Assembly (NCBI RefSeq): GCF_030867095.1
Contig: NC_081825.1
Span: 264,006,954-264,070,953 of the forward strand
DNA from: Alligator mississippiensis
Lineage: Eukaryota; Chordata; Crocodylia; Alligatoridae
Length of the DNA stretch: 64,000 bases
Direction of reading: 5' to 3'
Shown here: one piece after another, positions 23,021-34,555 of the stretch
Layout of the letters: each line of letters begins with the position of its first letter
Position numbering within the stretch: position 1 is the first letter of the stretch
The notes under the pieces: generated by a model
What the model was told of the DNA's origin: nothing
What the model saw: only the letters and a program-made list of their open reading frames with translations
Databases searched by the model: none
Position numbers and translations under genes: made by a program

Positions 23021-24114
23021 AATGGCTAAAGATTACAAGCTGCACTGGTCAGGGGCTCTGTTCTTGCCAACACAGGTTCCATTCATGTGATCTCCTGGAT
23101 GTTTTTGTCCTGCATAATGAGCCAATGGGGTTCTAGAAAGGCCTGCAAAAAAAAATCACAAGGGGTGCCCTTCATTTGAAGATTGACTTTTGGCTTGTGA
23201 CCCTTTGAGAAGCTAATTGCCTTCAACAGCTCTCCAAATGAGCCTGCATGCAGGTCCAACAGCCTCTCTATTCCTGTTCAAACAGAGAAGACAACCCTCC
23301 CCATATGCACTGCTGTGAGATTTTTGCAGATCAGCTACACAGCTTCAGTCTTCCTGCACACCCACTGCAGCTGAAGTGATTTTTACTCTGTAGGAAAAAC
23401 AGAGCAGACACGTCTCAGCCACACAGAGTAAATTACTTCAATCCAAGATAAAGTTACTACTTGAAAGTACATAGTAACTTCACTACATGGGAGAGTTACC
23501 ATGTGACGTGTGTCCCGTGTCAGTCTCGTCCCCAGGGGTAGCTATATGTGCTCAATACAAATCAGCCCTCCGGCCACTTTGTGGCCAGGGGTTATTTTAT
23601 AACATCTACTGCAGGCAGCTCCTTGGGAGAGCTGGCCACATGTCCACTGTTTGTTATAGAGTAAAACCTTTGTAAAGTACCCCATAGTAATTATGTGAGA
23701 GTCAACAGCCCCGTGAGTAAGAGACCCCAATAGGTCATTTTAAAGGAGCTAGTATTTTTTTTCTACTGCTTTTCACGATTGTGGAGATCCCTGGGGCAGG
23801 TGGAACCAAGTCCTTGACCTTTGTGGAATAAATTCCCTTGACAGGCTTATGAATAGCTAGGAAAATTGAGAGGATCTTGCAGCGATCTTAGAGGGGGGTT
23901 GGGGAATTTACTAATCTCTCCTCTTTATCACTCTGCCTGTTAAACATAATTATTCTTCCTCTTATGGGGCCTCTAAACAGTCATAATTAGGAATTATGGT
24001 AATACATTCTGTTGTGTTACATGGGCTCACTTCACTGCTTGCCTCTTCATGACAGTACTTTGGCACTCCAGACAGTGTCAGTTCCCTTTTCAGAATATAT
24101 AGGATGGAGGACAC
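23021..24114. other. No recognisable feature
   Basis: Unique-looking sequence with weak motif repetition near 23300-23480 (AGAGTAAATTACTTCA and nearby similar words). Nothing assignable. Confidence 0.45.
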
Positions 24115-24225
24115 ATGCTTCTGTGGTCCAGGCATGAGACTGGGGCAGATATGATCTGTTCCCAGCTCTGCCACAGACTTGTTTGCTGACCTTGAGCAAT
24201 TGTATGAGGCCAAGCCTTCACAGAT
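24115..24225 (+). repeat. MIR-type SINE relic (5' half)
   Basis: TTCCCAGCTCTGCCACAGAC, then TTGTTTGCTGACCTTGAGCAA, matches the MIR core (CCCAGCTCTGCCACTGAC, TTGCTGTGTGACCTTGGGCAA). Confidence 0.6.
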
Positions 24226-24608
24226 GCCCAGCAAACGGACCATTGATCTCAGAAAATCTGGATACCTCTGGTCTTTAAAGGAAAGTAATTCTGAGCTCTT
24301 TTGAAAAGCTGGCTCCAGTTGTGGTTGCTGAACCTTTCACAAGATTTTGACCCTTGGCCATGAGTCTCTGAAGTGCTGTGTGACTGGGAGTGCTCCCCTG
24401 GATCACATCTGAAATTCAGGGTTGATTTTTTTTTTTCTTCATACGAAACATCTCATGTAGGTTTATTAAAAACACATGCTGCTGCATATAGACCACACAG
24501 TCATCACCAGGGAGCAGACCAGGGCTGCCATCACCAAGCGCCTACCACTCGCTTTAAAGAGGAGCTCAAGAAGTAACTGTTAAAATAACAGGCTATTTTA
24601 GTTGCTGA
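24226..24608. other. No recognisable feature
   Basis: Unique-looking sequence between a MIR relic and a hAT-like element; nothing recognised. Confidence 0.45.
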
Positions 24609-24616
24609 GTCTAGCC

Positions 24617-26096
24617 CAGGGGTGTCCAGCCTTTTTGAATGTGGGGCCAGATCATTAACTTTTTATCACCCAGTCGGCCGGCGAGCCATATTCAAACACC
24701 CTCTGTCCTGGGCCAAAGAGACCCTGCCTGTGTAGCTCTGCTGCACCTGCCTGTTACTGCAAGGTTCATGGTAGAGGCTGGTGGGCAGGGGCAGGATGGA
24801 CTCATTCTGCATCCAACCATCTACTGCCCCAGAGACTGAAAAGGAGAAATAAATAGCTCCACATCTCCTTCCCCCGAGCAGCGCAGCCCCACGAGCTGGC
24901 GCTGCCTGAGGGGGCTGGAGCGAGGCAGTCGCTGCACCGCAGCCCCTCACCCACCTGCCCGCACAGCCCCACTCACCGTGATGCCCGGCTGCCCGTGCAC
25001 ACAACCCTGGTAGCCTAAGTGCTGCGAGCCCAGAACGCGGGGTCAGGCAGACACCGGCTTCTGCTGCCTCGCTCCGCAGAGTTCACGCCAGGACACCATC
25101 TGCCGAGGTCCCCTGTGCTGGCTTCCCACGTGCTGCTGGGGATGGGAGGAGGCTGACCAGGTCGGCACCAGCCAGCAGAAGCCGCAGCGGAGCCATGTGC
25201 CGCTTGGGACTGACCGGTGCAGGCAGGGGAAAATGCAGCTGAGCCCCTGCTACTCTGGCCGGGCTCGTCCCATCCTGAGCGGCACATGGCTTCATCACTG
25301 CTTCTGCTGGCCGGTGCAGACCCAGCCGGGCTCCTCCCGTCTCCAGCAGCTTGTGGGAAGCCGGCTTCAGCCGCATGCTGCTCCTCATGGGACAGACCCA
25401 GCCGGATCAGCACCAGCCAGGAAAAGCATCATGCACCTGAAGTCAGCTTCCCACAAGCTGCTGGGGATGGGAGGAGCCCGGCCGGGTCTGCACCGGCCAG
25501 CAGAAGCGGTGGTGGAGCCGTGTGCCGCTCGGGACGGGATGAGCCCAACAGGAGCTGAGCTGCATTTTTCCCTGCCTGCACCGGTCAGTCCCGAGCAGCA
25601 CATGGCTCTGCCGCTGCTTCTGCTGGCTGGTGCCGACTTGGCCAGCCTCCTCCCATCCCCAGCAGCATGTGGGAATCTGGCTTCAGCTATGTGCTGCTCC
25701 GGATGGGACAGACCCGCCCGGGTCGGCACCAGGCAGCAGAAGCAGCAGCGGAGCTGTGTGCCACTCGGGACTGACTGGCACAGGTAGGGGGAAAGTGCAG
25801 CTGAGCCCCTGCTGCTCCGGCTGGGCTCATCCTGTCCTGAGAGGCACATGGCTACTCCTCTTCCCACACGCACCGCGTCGGCAACGTCAAGCTGACATGG
25901 TGCGTGTGGGAACCTCGTCCATTCCCCGAGCCCTTCAGCAGCCATTAGGAGTCTGCTGAGGAGCTGGGGGAGGGACAAGGGGTGGGAACAAAAGTAAACA
26001 CTGTTTACTTTCGTTTTCTGTCACAGCACCTCAGGCCACAGAAAATGCCTTGACGGGCTGCGTGGCAGCCCGCGGGCTGTATGTTGGACAAGCCTG
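24617..26096. mobile_element. hAT-like non-autonomous element with dyad/tandem GC-rich core
   Basis: Starts CAGGGGTGTCCAGCC and ends GTTGGACAAGCCTG, whose reverse complement is CAGGCTTGTCCAAC, a classic hAT terminus. Target duplication GTCTAGCC (24609-24616) and TTCTAGCC (26097-26104), 7 of 8. The core (25110-25880, high GC) is built from a unit and its inverted copy: GCTGCTGGGGATGGGAGG at 25130 and 25453 in one direction, its inverse (CCTCCCATCCCCAGCAGC type) at 25314 and 25645, so a roughly 320-bp dyad repeats about twice. Long frames here, such as 25197-25787, are artefacts of this structure. No transposase seen. Confidence 0.82.
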
Positions 26097-26104
26097 TTCT
26101 AGCC

Positions 26105-26309
26105 ACTAGAAGGAGATGGGATCACACCCACTAAGCCAGGGATCACATACAGGCAAGTCCAGGTAACACCTTTGTACAAGTTTGTGCAATGTCATATCCC
26201 CAGCCTTTTGTATGTGTAAATTATACAGATGAATGCAAAAGTTCTCGCATGCTTTCGAGTGTGAACAATTGAAAATGGTCTCAGCTTCTTTAGTACTGAC
26301 ACTCCTGGA
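26105..26309. other. No recognisable feature
   Basis: Short unique-looking stretch; nothing recognised. Confidence 0.4.
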
Positions 26310-26400
26310 GGCAGGGCTTAGGGGCCTTTCTGGTATTTGGAAAGCACTTTGAGAGTCTCAGACAGAAAGCATTAGAGAAAAGCAAGGTTAATAATAATTT
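26310..26400 (+). repeat. MIR-type SINE 3' end relic
   Basis: GGAAAGCACTTTGAGAGTCTC, followed by an AGAAAGC word and TTAATAATAATTTT, matches the reptilian MIR tail (AAAGCACTTTGAGATCCTC, AAAGGCGC, TATTATTATT). Confidence 0.5.
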
Positions 26401-26673
26401 TAAAACAACTGGGAACAAGGAAGCTGGCTGTTCAGAGTGACCATGTGTATTTAACTTGTTTTTGATAAAGGCTCAGATTGTCCTTGTATTAATCAACCGA
26501 AGTTAGTGGGAGTTTTGTTTGCACAAGGAGCAGAGATTCAGATACACAGATCCATCTCTTTATCCAGCATATGTGATTCAACCTTAGCATGTAGTATATA
26601 TATTCAGAGATTGGCTCAATATAGGAAGGAAGATGATGGCTATCTTAAGTTTCCAAAAAAGAGGGCAGAAAAT

Positions 26674-26690
26674 GAGAGAGAGAGAGAGAA
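26674..26690. repeat. (GA)n microsatellite
   Basis: A short GA dinucleotide run, eight units. Confidence 0.8.
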
Positions 26691-27703
26691 GACAAAAGGT
26701 AGATCCTTTTTTTCTTTGTCTTTTTTTCCCCTACCCAGAAACTCAGAAATTCCAAGTACTAGTTTTCTCTGCTGGAACGCTCACCAAAGAGCCTTCCTAG
26801 AGTGTTACAAATCAACACTTTGCTTTAAAACTGTTGCAGAATAAATACCAGCTGCTCACGACAGCCATTGCTCAGATTTTACTTTGCAGCATGACTGCCT
26901 CATTTTTTTTCCTTTTTCAAGGGAGTGCATTGGCAAATTTTGTTGCCCTAAACCTTGTTCTGAGATCTGGTCTCAGTCTGAATGCGACAGATGAGCAGGA
27001 CAGAAACAGATGTAACTTTATACCGTGTGTGCATTGCAAGTCCAGACAGAAACTTCCTGGACTGACCCTCACTCCAGTTGCTTGCCATAGCATTGTAGTG
27101 CTAATTGATGCCCTTCTTTCTCCTTTCTTGTTTCAGATCCCAGTGAATGCCGAGCCCCTTTCCTCTTTATTCATGTCCTATTTTACTGCTGATACTATTA
27201 TAACAAAATCCACTGAAAATTCCCTTCTTGTTGGTTTCTCTGGAACATTGGACTCAAATCTGTTGTCTTCAAACCGTCAAACCAGAACGTTCCTTAAGAC
27301 TCTTTATGTTTTTAAATAAATCTAAAGCAGTTGTTATTTGCCCTTTTGTGCAACCTCCCCTTGGCTTGCCAAGAGGACTTTTGGTCAAGAGACTCTGAAC
27401 TTGGGTACGCTTAGAGAACAACAGGATCCTAGAAGGCAGAGGGCAGCCTGGTGCCCAATATGCTGTTTGAGATACTTACTCGTTCAAAAGCAAGAGGTCG
27501 TGATTGTGGAGGGAAGCTAAAAGAGAGGATTAGCATATAAGCAATGCAGGCAGAATTTGTTTCTACAAAGGACTGTTAGGAATTTGGAAGAAACTGCTGG
27601 TCAGCAAGAAAAATATGTATTGAGAGGGAGTTGGAGAACTGTAACAGAGATGGAAGAAGCCCTGACAAAGGCAGCACATTTCAGAGATGGGAAGGACCTA
27701 ATG
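26691..27703. other. No recognisable feature
   Basis: Contains a 161-codon open frame (26834-27319) with no recognisable domain, low-complexity start and no promoter or splice context. I regard it as chance in an AT-rich region. Confidence 0.5.
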
Positions 27704-27711
27704 CGTAAGAC

Positions 27712-28136
27712 CAGTGGTACTTAACCTCTGGCCCTTGGGCCAGATGCAGTCTGTAAAGCAATGTCACCTGGCCCACAGGGCTCCCCACAGGTCTGGAAAT
27801 TTGGCAGTAGAGACGCAGTGACAAATAACGCTACCACTGCTTCCCCATCATCAAATTTCCAAGCCCTGAGACCAGATGACATGGCCCTGTGTGCTGGATC
27901 TGGTCAGTGTGCCAGGCTAAGGCAGCAGGCCCAGTTCAGTGTACATAGGTTCAGGGCCAGGCCTAAGGTGGTAGGCCTCATCTGGCATGCATGGGACCAG
28001 GGCTGCAGGCCTGATATGGCACACAGAGCTGGGGCCATGCACCAGATCACGCTTGCATGCCAACCCCATGCTGTATCAGACCCACAGACCAAACTCAACT
28101 CATCTGGCCTGCAGCCTGGAAAGGTTAGCACCACTG
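27712..28136. mobile_element. hAT-like non-autonomous element, 425 bp
   Basis: Starts CAGTGGTACTTAACCTCTGG and ends GGAAAGGTTAGCACCACTG; the reverse complement of the end is CAGTGGTGCTAACCTTTCC, so about 15 of 19 terminal bases pair. Flanked by CGTAAGAC (27704-27711) and TGTAATAC (28137-28144), 6 of 8. Ends of the CAGTGGTTCTCAACC type are standard for hAT/Charlie relatives. No transposase. Confidence 0.75.
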
Positions 28137-28144
28137 TGTAATAC

Positions 28145-29390
28145 AAGTTGAGTCCACATACTTGTCCTGATGCTATTTTAGGGATGGTTTTCTCAGTCAG
28201 ACCATATCAGAAGGCCCAGCAATGAGACTACACAATAGCTAGGAGTGCCAAGATGACCAGGCATTTCTCTACAATTGAGAAAATTGCCAGGTAGGATCCC
28301 TGATCCCTGAACCAACAGGGAACTTGACTGGGGTATTATTATAATGAAGGCCATTGCAGAAACTGATCATATTCTTTATTTTTCCCCTACCCGTAACACA
28401 GAGCAGGGAACAACAGGCGGAACAGGGAAGGCAGCAAATTTGAAGTTAGATGAAAAGAAATACTGCAGTGTAGTTAACTGCTAGCACTCGCTGCTGCAGC
28501 AGATTCCTGAGACAAGAGCACATTAGGTCATTTTAAATGACTGAACCATTTTACATCCATTAGTAACATTTGAAGCTGTGGAAACTAAGACAAAGTGTCA
28601 AGACCAATTAACCCATCTGTTCTGGAGCACAAATGGATTGCTAGCTGGGGTCAGGAAGGATTTTTCCTTTCCTCCTACAATTGCCTTCTACCGTTTGAGG
28701 GGCAGACATCATCATTCCTTCAAAGCAACAGGCATTAGTCACTTTTTGGGCCCTTGGTCAGATTCAGTAATGTAGACTGCAAGTTGCTGAAATAGGTGGT
28801 CTTATATAATATATGGATTTGTTACTAGATCTGTAGCATAGAAGGATATGTAACACAGTAATTAAAACAGCAGTGAAAAACCATTGCCTTTTGGCATCTT
28901 CACTTTGTCTATAATCACTTTGGAGATCTACTGCTGGATGCTGAAGGCTCCTTGGAGGTACAGGTAAGAGGTAGGTAGCAGAGGAGAAGTGGCAGAGATG
29001 GGCACAGACAGATAAGAGGTCAGAGGGAGCCTTGATGGATAGAACTGACAACTGAAGGGCCAATTTCAAACTTAGAATGGACTCTGAAGACAGTCCAGCC
29101 AACCTCAAAGGAGACAGCCTTAGGAAGCCTTTGAAAACAAATTGGCCTGAAGGAGTTTGTACAGGACATGAGAATAAACATGGCCCAGCTTATGAACTTT
29201 GGTTGTCTTTTGTGTTTGGGAGTTGCTCAAGTCTTCTCAATATGAAGGGCTGGATAGCCTGAACAGATGACAGGAGGACCAGAAAACAGGGAAGCACCCC
29301 AGGGAGGAGAAGAACGAAGCAGATGTGGGAGGGATGGACTCAAGACCAAAAGCAGGCAGTAGGGTTAACATTGTTAAACAGAGTTAGTTA
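28145..29390. other. No recognisable feature
   Basis: Unique-looking sequence; nothing recognised beyond short A-rich runs. Confidence 0.5.
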
Positions 29391-29398
29391 AGAAATAT

Positions 29399-29575
29399 CA
29401 GGGTTCAAATTACACTTTGACTCTTGGAGTGGTCTGCAAAAAAAATTGGGCTCCCCATCACAATGCCCTAATAAAATCAGAGACCTCCAGATATGATTTA
29501 CAAATCTTACAGGGGGGCTCTTGTCTCTTATGGGGGGGCTCAGCCCCCTTCAGCTTCCCCGTAATTCAAATACTG
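29399..29575. mobile_element. 177-bp MITE, AATTAC-end family (copy 1)
   Basis: Starts CAGGGTTCAAATTAC and ends GTAATTCAAATACTG; reverse-complementing the end gives CAGTATTTGAATTAC, an inverted pair with 12 of 15 identical. Flanked by AGAAATAT (29391-29398) and AGAAATTC (29576-29583), 6 of 8. The interior words TTTGACTCTTGG and GGGCTCTTGTCTCTTATGGG are shared with 41452-41650. Confidence 0.8.
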
Positions 29576-29583
29576 AGAAATTC

Positions 29584-30799
29584 TCAAACGCTTCTTTAGT
29601 GTTACTTTTCCATGCAAGGAGTTGCTGCAGTTGCCAGCAGGGACAATGTCCAGAGGCTAATGGAACAGAAACTGGGCCACTCAACTGCAAGGAAAGGGAG
29701 ATTGGGTCTGGGTAACTGCACACTCTAGGGAGGTGTCCACAGCACCTCTTTAAAAATGCAGTCCATGCTGAAATTTGTGAAGACTTCTTTAGCTTGAGGC
29801 TACAGAAATTGGAACTCTACAGCCCTCTTGAATGCTATGATACAGGAAATTTGGAAGGTAAGAACAGATAAGAAGGTGGTTTGAATTCTGAGCTTCATTT
29901 TTGATGTCCAGGATCTAGGAGAAAATCAGAATTCAGGACAAACGGAAGCAAGAAGCACTCAGAAAAGATGCTTTCTGAGCAGCTGCAAGTTGCTTTAGGA
30001 CTAGTATCACCTCTGCATGTTAAATTCACCTTCCAGAAGTAGGAGCCCTGAGGACAACTTTACCTCTAATCAGAAATAACATACACCAGACAACTGCATC
30101 TGGCACTGGCTGAGACTTGATGTCAAGCTGTCAAAAATGGGCTTCATTCAAGGTTAGGGTCTTGCAAGAGAACTTGCTCCTTCCTCTCTCTCCAGGGCTA
30201 GAGAACTATAGGATCACTGGAATTGCTTTCAGGATGTTATAGGCATGACTGTGAGTTTCCTCCTGATCTTCCATTGTCCCTAGTTACGTCTCATATATGC
30301 TGGAGGGAGGGGGAATGGCTGATGTCCTGATTTGCGTGCCTGTATGTTTGGAAAAACAGATCACTGGGGCCCTGGAATAAAATTCACTGCTTTACCAAAA
30401 TGTTATTGCCACACCTCTCCAGACTTAGAAGATACCACAGAGATGCGAGTCATTGTATTCTGGGAATATCCAAAGTGTTACAGGACCTCAGGGATTTGAA
30501 TTCTGTTTCTTCACCTTCTCTGGTAGTTTTCCTAAGCTCGCCACAGATGTTGGGAAAATGCAGGGCTTTAAAACCATGTATACCTCTTTGTAGACTCTGA
30601 GTTTATGCAGACTGGAAATACTTTTATTAGAATCAAGACTGTATCTGAATGTTATAGTCCTGTGCACAACCAAATGAGCAAGGAACAGAGAACCAGCATT
30701 TCTGGGTTCTGGTATTGATTTAGAGAGATTGTGTGAATAGCCAGGCTAGTAGCAGGCCTTCTGATTTTCTGGTTTTGATGGAATAACATCCGGTGATTA
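29584..30799. other. No recognisable feature
   Basis: Unique-looking sequence; nothing recognised. Confidence 0.5.
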
Positions 30800-31015
30800 G
30801 ATAAACAGGACTGAGAGCTCAGGAGTCCTGGCTTTTAAAATCCAGGCTAGAGGAGTGGGATGTATCAGGCCATGGAGAGAGGGCACAGGCTCTTTCTCCT
30901 CTCTGCACCTCAGTTTCCCTCTTGCACTATGAAAATAACAAAATTTCCCTGCTTTCCATGGGGGCCTTTGTGAGATACAGGTCATTATGGATATAAAAAC
31001 ACTGAGATCTTTATG
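30800..31015 (+). repeat. MIR-type SINE, near full length
   Basis: GAGAGCTCAGGAGTCCTGGCTT, then CTCTCTGCACCTCAGTTTCCC, an A-rich segment, and GATATAAAAACACTGAGATC follow the order of a full MIR element, from its 5' GACTCAGGAGACCTGG motif to its 3' GCACTTTGAGATC motif. The best-preserved MIR copy here. Confidence 0.65.
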
Positions 31016-31167
31016 CAGAACGTGCTGGAGCGGAGGTGAGGATCATTAGCCTCTTTATGGGGGAGAGGTCTCCGGGGAAGCGAAAAGGGTGGAGCATAAA
31101 GGGACTCTCACCAGAGCCTGTAAAAGTCAAAGCCCGGAGCAGATGCTGGCCAGCCAGCCCCTCTGCA

Positions 31168-31176
31168 TATAAATAG
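31168..31176 (+). promoter_or_regulatory. TATA-box-like site
   Basis: TATAAATAG preceded by a GC-richer stretch and followed 150 bases later by the possible conserved block. No CCAAT or initiator pattern is clear, so function is uncertain. Confidence 0.2.
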
Positions 31177-31329
31177 GGTGTTAGAAGTGCCTGATTTCTC
31201 CGATGCAGGTGGGGACGTGACAGGCTTGTCCTCCTTCACCCTCCTCTTGTTCTCATGCCTTCGCTGCTGCTTTCTGTCCATTGCTCCCCTTCACCCTCAG
31301 CAGTCCCCCCCCACACACACACTCTCCCC

Positions 31330-31545
31330 TCTTGCTTGCCAGCCAGGTTCATGGAGAAACAACCAGATCTCCATGGCAACAGGGAGACAGCTGAAAAATG
31401 GCAGCTAAATGCAGCTGCCCCTCATTTAATATCGACTCTGGCACTGACAGAACAGATAATGGGCAATAACACACCATTATGCTGCGGGGAAATGAAATGC
31501 TTCAGCAGACGCCTGTCATGCTGCAGGGATTTATTTGTTACTGTA
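31330..31545. promoter_or_regulatory. Possible conserved non-coding block
   Basis: A compact, non-repetitive stretch with many motif-like words: CCATGGCAACAGG (RFX half-site), GACAGCTG (E-box next to TGACAG-type), CTCATTTAATATCG, ACAGATAATGGGC and GCTGCAGGGATTTATTTG. It lies between a CA run and a long pyrimidine tract. Resembles vertebrate enhancer cores; conservation is not testable here. Confidence 0.28.
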
Positions 31546-31790
31546 CCAGCACAGATTTCTCTTGCTCTCTCCTTCTATCACTTTCTATCGTTCCCTCCTT
31601 CTCTTTTCCTTCCGTCTTCTCCTCTCTTCTGTTTGATTTTCTTTTTTGTTCCTATTTTTTCACTTCCCTTGCCCCCCCTTCTCTCTCTCTTTGTCTCCTC
31701 TCTCTATTTTTCCCTCTCTCCTTTCCACTCCCTCTTTCCCTGTATTTTTCCCTAATCTGTTTCTTCTCTGTTTCCTACCATCATCTCAGA
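31546..31790 (+). repeat. Polypyrimidine tract
   Basis: About 245 bases, almost entirely C and T (CTCTCT, TTTTCC and CCTTTC runs). A candidate for triplex-type DNA or simply a low-complexity run. Open frames here are trivial Ser/Phe/Leu-rich translations. Confidence 0.85.
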
Positions 31791-32739
31791 CTGTCCCTGC
31801 CCCTGATGACTGGCGGCGGGATGCTTTAGCACAGATAACTACCTCTCTCTCTTGTTTTTGACACCCTGGAGCTAAGGCCTTTCCATGTGACAGCTCTGAG
31901 CCATTTTCTCCTTTCAGGCTTCCCCCATTTTCTTGTGACCTAATACCTACTCATTATTTCCCACTGTGTCATCACATCAGCACCAGCCCAGCCAGGCTGC
32001 TCTGTGCTGGATGGGCCTCAAGCCAAAGCACTTTTTGCATATGAGCTTTTCCTTTAAGTGAATGCAACACTGAACGGCAGAAGTTTAGAAACCAGCATCT
32101 GCTCCATAGAGGGGGTAACCCATAGGCGAAGAGCATTAGTGTGAAGACATTCCAGAGTGTAGTATTTCAACCTCATTACAAATCACAGTTTGGGATAATT
32201 GTATCTGCTCTGTGGGGCTGACTAATGTTTAACTGACTCTGAGTTCTGTCACCCTGGGAGTTGGATCTTCACTAGCCAAGGTTTGGTTCAAATACCTGGA
32301 CACATGGCTGTTGGCATCTCTGCTGTTTGCTGGGGTCTGAGATGTTCACAGTGTCCTGCTTTTGCCGACTTCAAACACCTGAAAGCCAGGTGTGCTGGTG
32401 GTAAATCTCCCTCTGTCTCTCTTTTCAAAGCCTCGCTGCTGGTAAATCTGCCTCCTGTACTGGCTGAAATCGGTAAATTAAGAAAGGGGCAAAAATAATC
32501 TCTGTGTTGTGGGGGATGGGAGAAAGTCAGGATCATGGGAATTGATGCCAGGTTCTTTGCTTTATCAAATGTAAGGGAAGATTTGGTCTGAGTTTGAAGG
32601 TCTGGGTTGTTTCCCTGGTCCCCTAACCATTCTATTCCATCCCCCTGCTGGCAGGAAGATATTGGTTATATTTTAAAGAAACCTTACTGAGGGCACAGGA
32701 ATGAACAAACCTGATGTGCAGGAAGACTAGCAAGTATGG
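31791..32739. other. No recognisable feature
   Basis: Unique-looking sequence; nothing recognised. Confidence 0.5.
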
Positions 32740-34555
32740 CAGAGGACCAGCTGGGTTTAGCAGGGAACTATTCAGTGAGCTAAAACACAAAAAAGGAAGC
32801 TTCCAAGAAACTGGACAAACAAACTAGGATAACAGTATTGCTTGGGCATGCAAGGATGAAACCAGGAAGCCAAAGTGCAACTGGAGTTGCAGCTAGCAAG
32901 GGACTTGAAGGGTAACAAGAAGGGTTTCTACAAGTATGTCAGCAACAAGAGGAAGATCAGGGGAACTGTGGGTCCCTTACTGAATGGGGAAGGCAAACTA
33001 GTAACATGATGCGGAAAAGACTAAAGTACTCAATGCCTTGTTCTCCTCAGTCTTCACAGGCAAGGTCAGCTTCCAGACTACTGTACCTGGCAGCACAGTT
33101 TGGGGAGGAGGTGTGCAGCCAACAGTGGTGAAAGAACAGGTTAGGGACCATTTAGAAAAGCTGGACATGTACAAGTCCATGGAGGCAGATGCAGTGCAGC
33201 CAACGGTACTGAGGGAGTTGACTGATGTGGTTGCAGAGCTGCTGGCCATTATCTTTGAAAACTTGTGGTGATTGGGAGAAGTCCTTCATAATTGGAAAAG
33301 GGCAAATATAATGGCCATCTTCAAGAAAGGGAAGAAGGAGGATCCAGGGAACTACTGACCAGTCAACCTCACTTCAGTCCCTGGAAAAGTTATGGAGCAG
33401 GTCCTCAAGGAATATATTACAAGCACTTGGAGGAGAAGAAGGTGTTTAAGAACAGTAAGCATGGATTCACCAAGGACAAATCACACCTGACAACCCTGAT
33501 TGCCTTCTATGATGAGATGACTGGCTGTGTGTATGTAGGGAGAACAGTGGATGTGATGTACCTCATCTTCAGCACAGCTTTTTATACAGTCTCCCACAAC
33601 AGTTTTGCAAGCAAGCTAAGGAAGTCCAGGTTGGATGAATAGACTGTAAGGTGAATAGAAAACCTGCTGGATCATCAGGCTCAGAGGGTAGTAATCAATG
33701 GCTTGATGTCTAATTGGCAGCCAGCATCAAGTGGAGTGCCCCAAGGGTTTGTCCTGGACCAAAAGAAATCTCATGAGGTTCAATAAAGAAAAGTCTAATC
33801 CTGTGGATTTAGGACGGAACAATCCCACGCTCCAGTACAGGCTGGGGACTGACTGGCTAAGCAGCTGCCCTGCACAAAAGGACCTGGGGGTTACAGTGGA
33901 CAATAAGCTGAATATGAATCAACAGTGTGCCTTTGTTATAAAGAAGGCTAACGGCATACTGGACTGCAATAGCAGGAGAATTGCCAGCAGATTGAAGGAA
34001 ATGATTCTTCCCCTTTATACAGCACTGGTGAGGCCACATCTGGAGTATTGTGTCCAATTTTCAGCCCCCCACTGCAGAAAAGATGTGGACAAATTGGAGA
34101 GAGTACAGTGAAGGCAGTGAAAATGGTGAGGGGTTTGGGGCACAACTTCTGAGGAGAGGCTGAGGGAACTGGGCTTATTTAGTCTGAAGAAAAGAAGACT
34201 GAGGCAGGATTGAATAGAAGCCTTCAACTACCTGAAGAGTGGTTCCAAAGAAGATGGAGCTGGGCTGTTCACAGTGGTGGCAGATGACAGAGCAAGGAAC
34301 AATGGTTTCAAGTTGCAGCAAGGAAGTTTAGGTTAGATATTAGGAAGAATGTTCTCACTAGGAGGGTAGTTAAACACTGGAACAAGTTTACCCAGAGAGT
34401 TGGTGGAAGCTCCATCCTTGGGGGTTTTCAAAACCTGGCTAGACAAAGCTTTGGCTGGTATGATCTAGTTGGGCCTGGTTCTGCTTTGAGCAGGGGGTTG
34501 GATTGTATGACCTTTTGAGGTCCTTTCCAACCGTGATTTTCTATGATTCTATGAC
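32740..34555 (+). mobile_element. Old CR1 LINE fragment
   Basis: Diverged CR1 from before the reverse transcriptase (codons like FSRELFSELKHKKEA, YKYVSNKRKIRGTVGPLLN) through [71 protein letters not shown] and [13 protein letters not shown]. It ends with TTTCTATGATTCTATGA at about 34540-34555. The catalytic FADD region is missing: the sequence jumps from SGVPQG-like codons (about 33735) to [13 protein letters not shown], so an internal deletion of roughly 150-200 bp is likely. Many stops. Same older subfamily as 13850-16735. Confidence 0.9.

Noticed and set aside
25197-25787. 196-codon open frame
   Set aside because: Lies wholly in the dyad core of a hAT-like element; long frames occur on both strands there because of GC-rich composition. 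No domain recognised.
26834-27319. 161-codon open frame with hydrophobic segments
   Set aside because: No recognised family, no promoter or splice signals, AT-rich chance frame.
31255-31829. Ser/Phe/Leu-rich frames
   Set aside because: Direct translation of the polypyrimidine tract.
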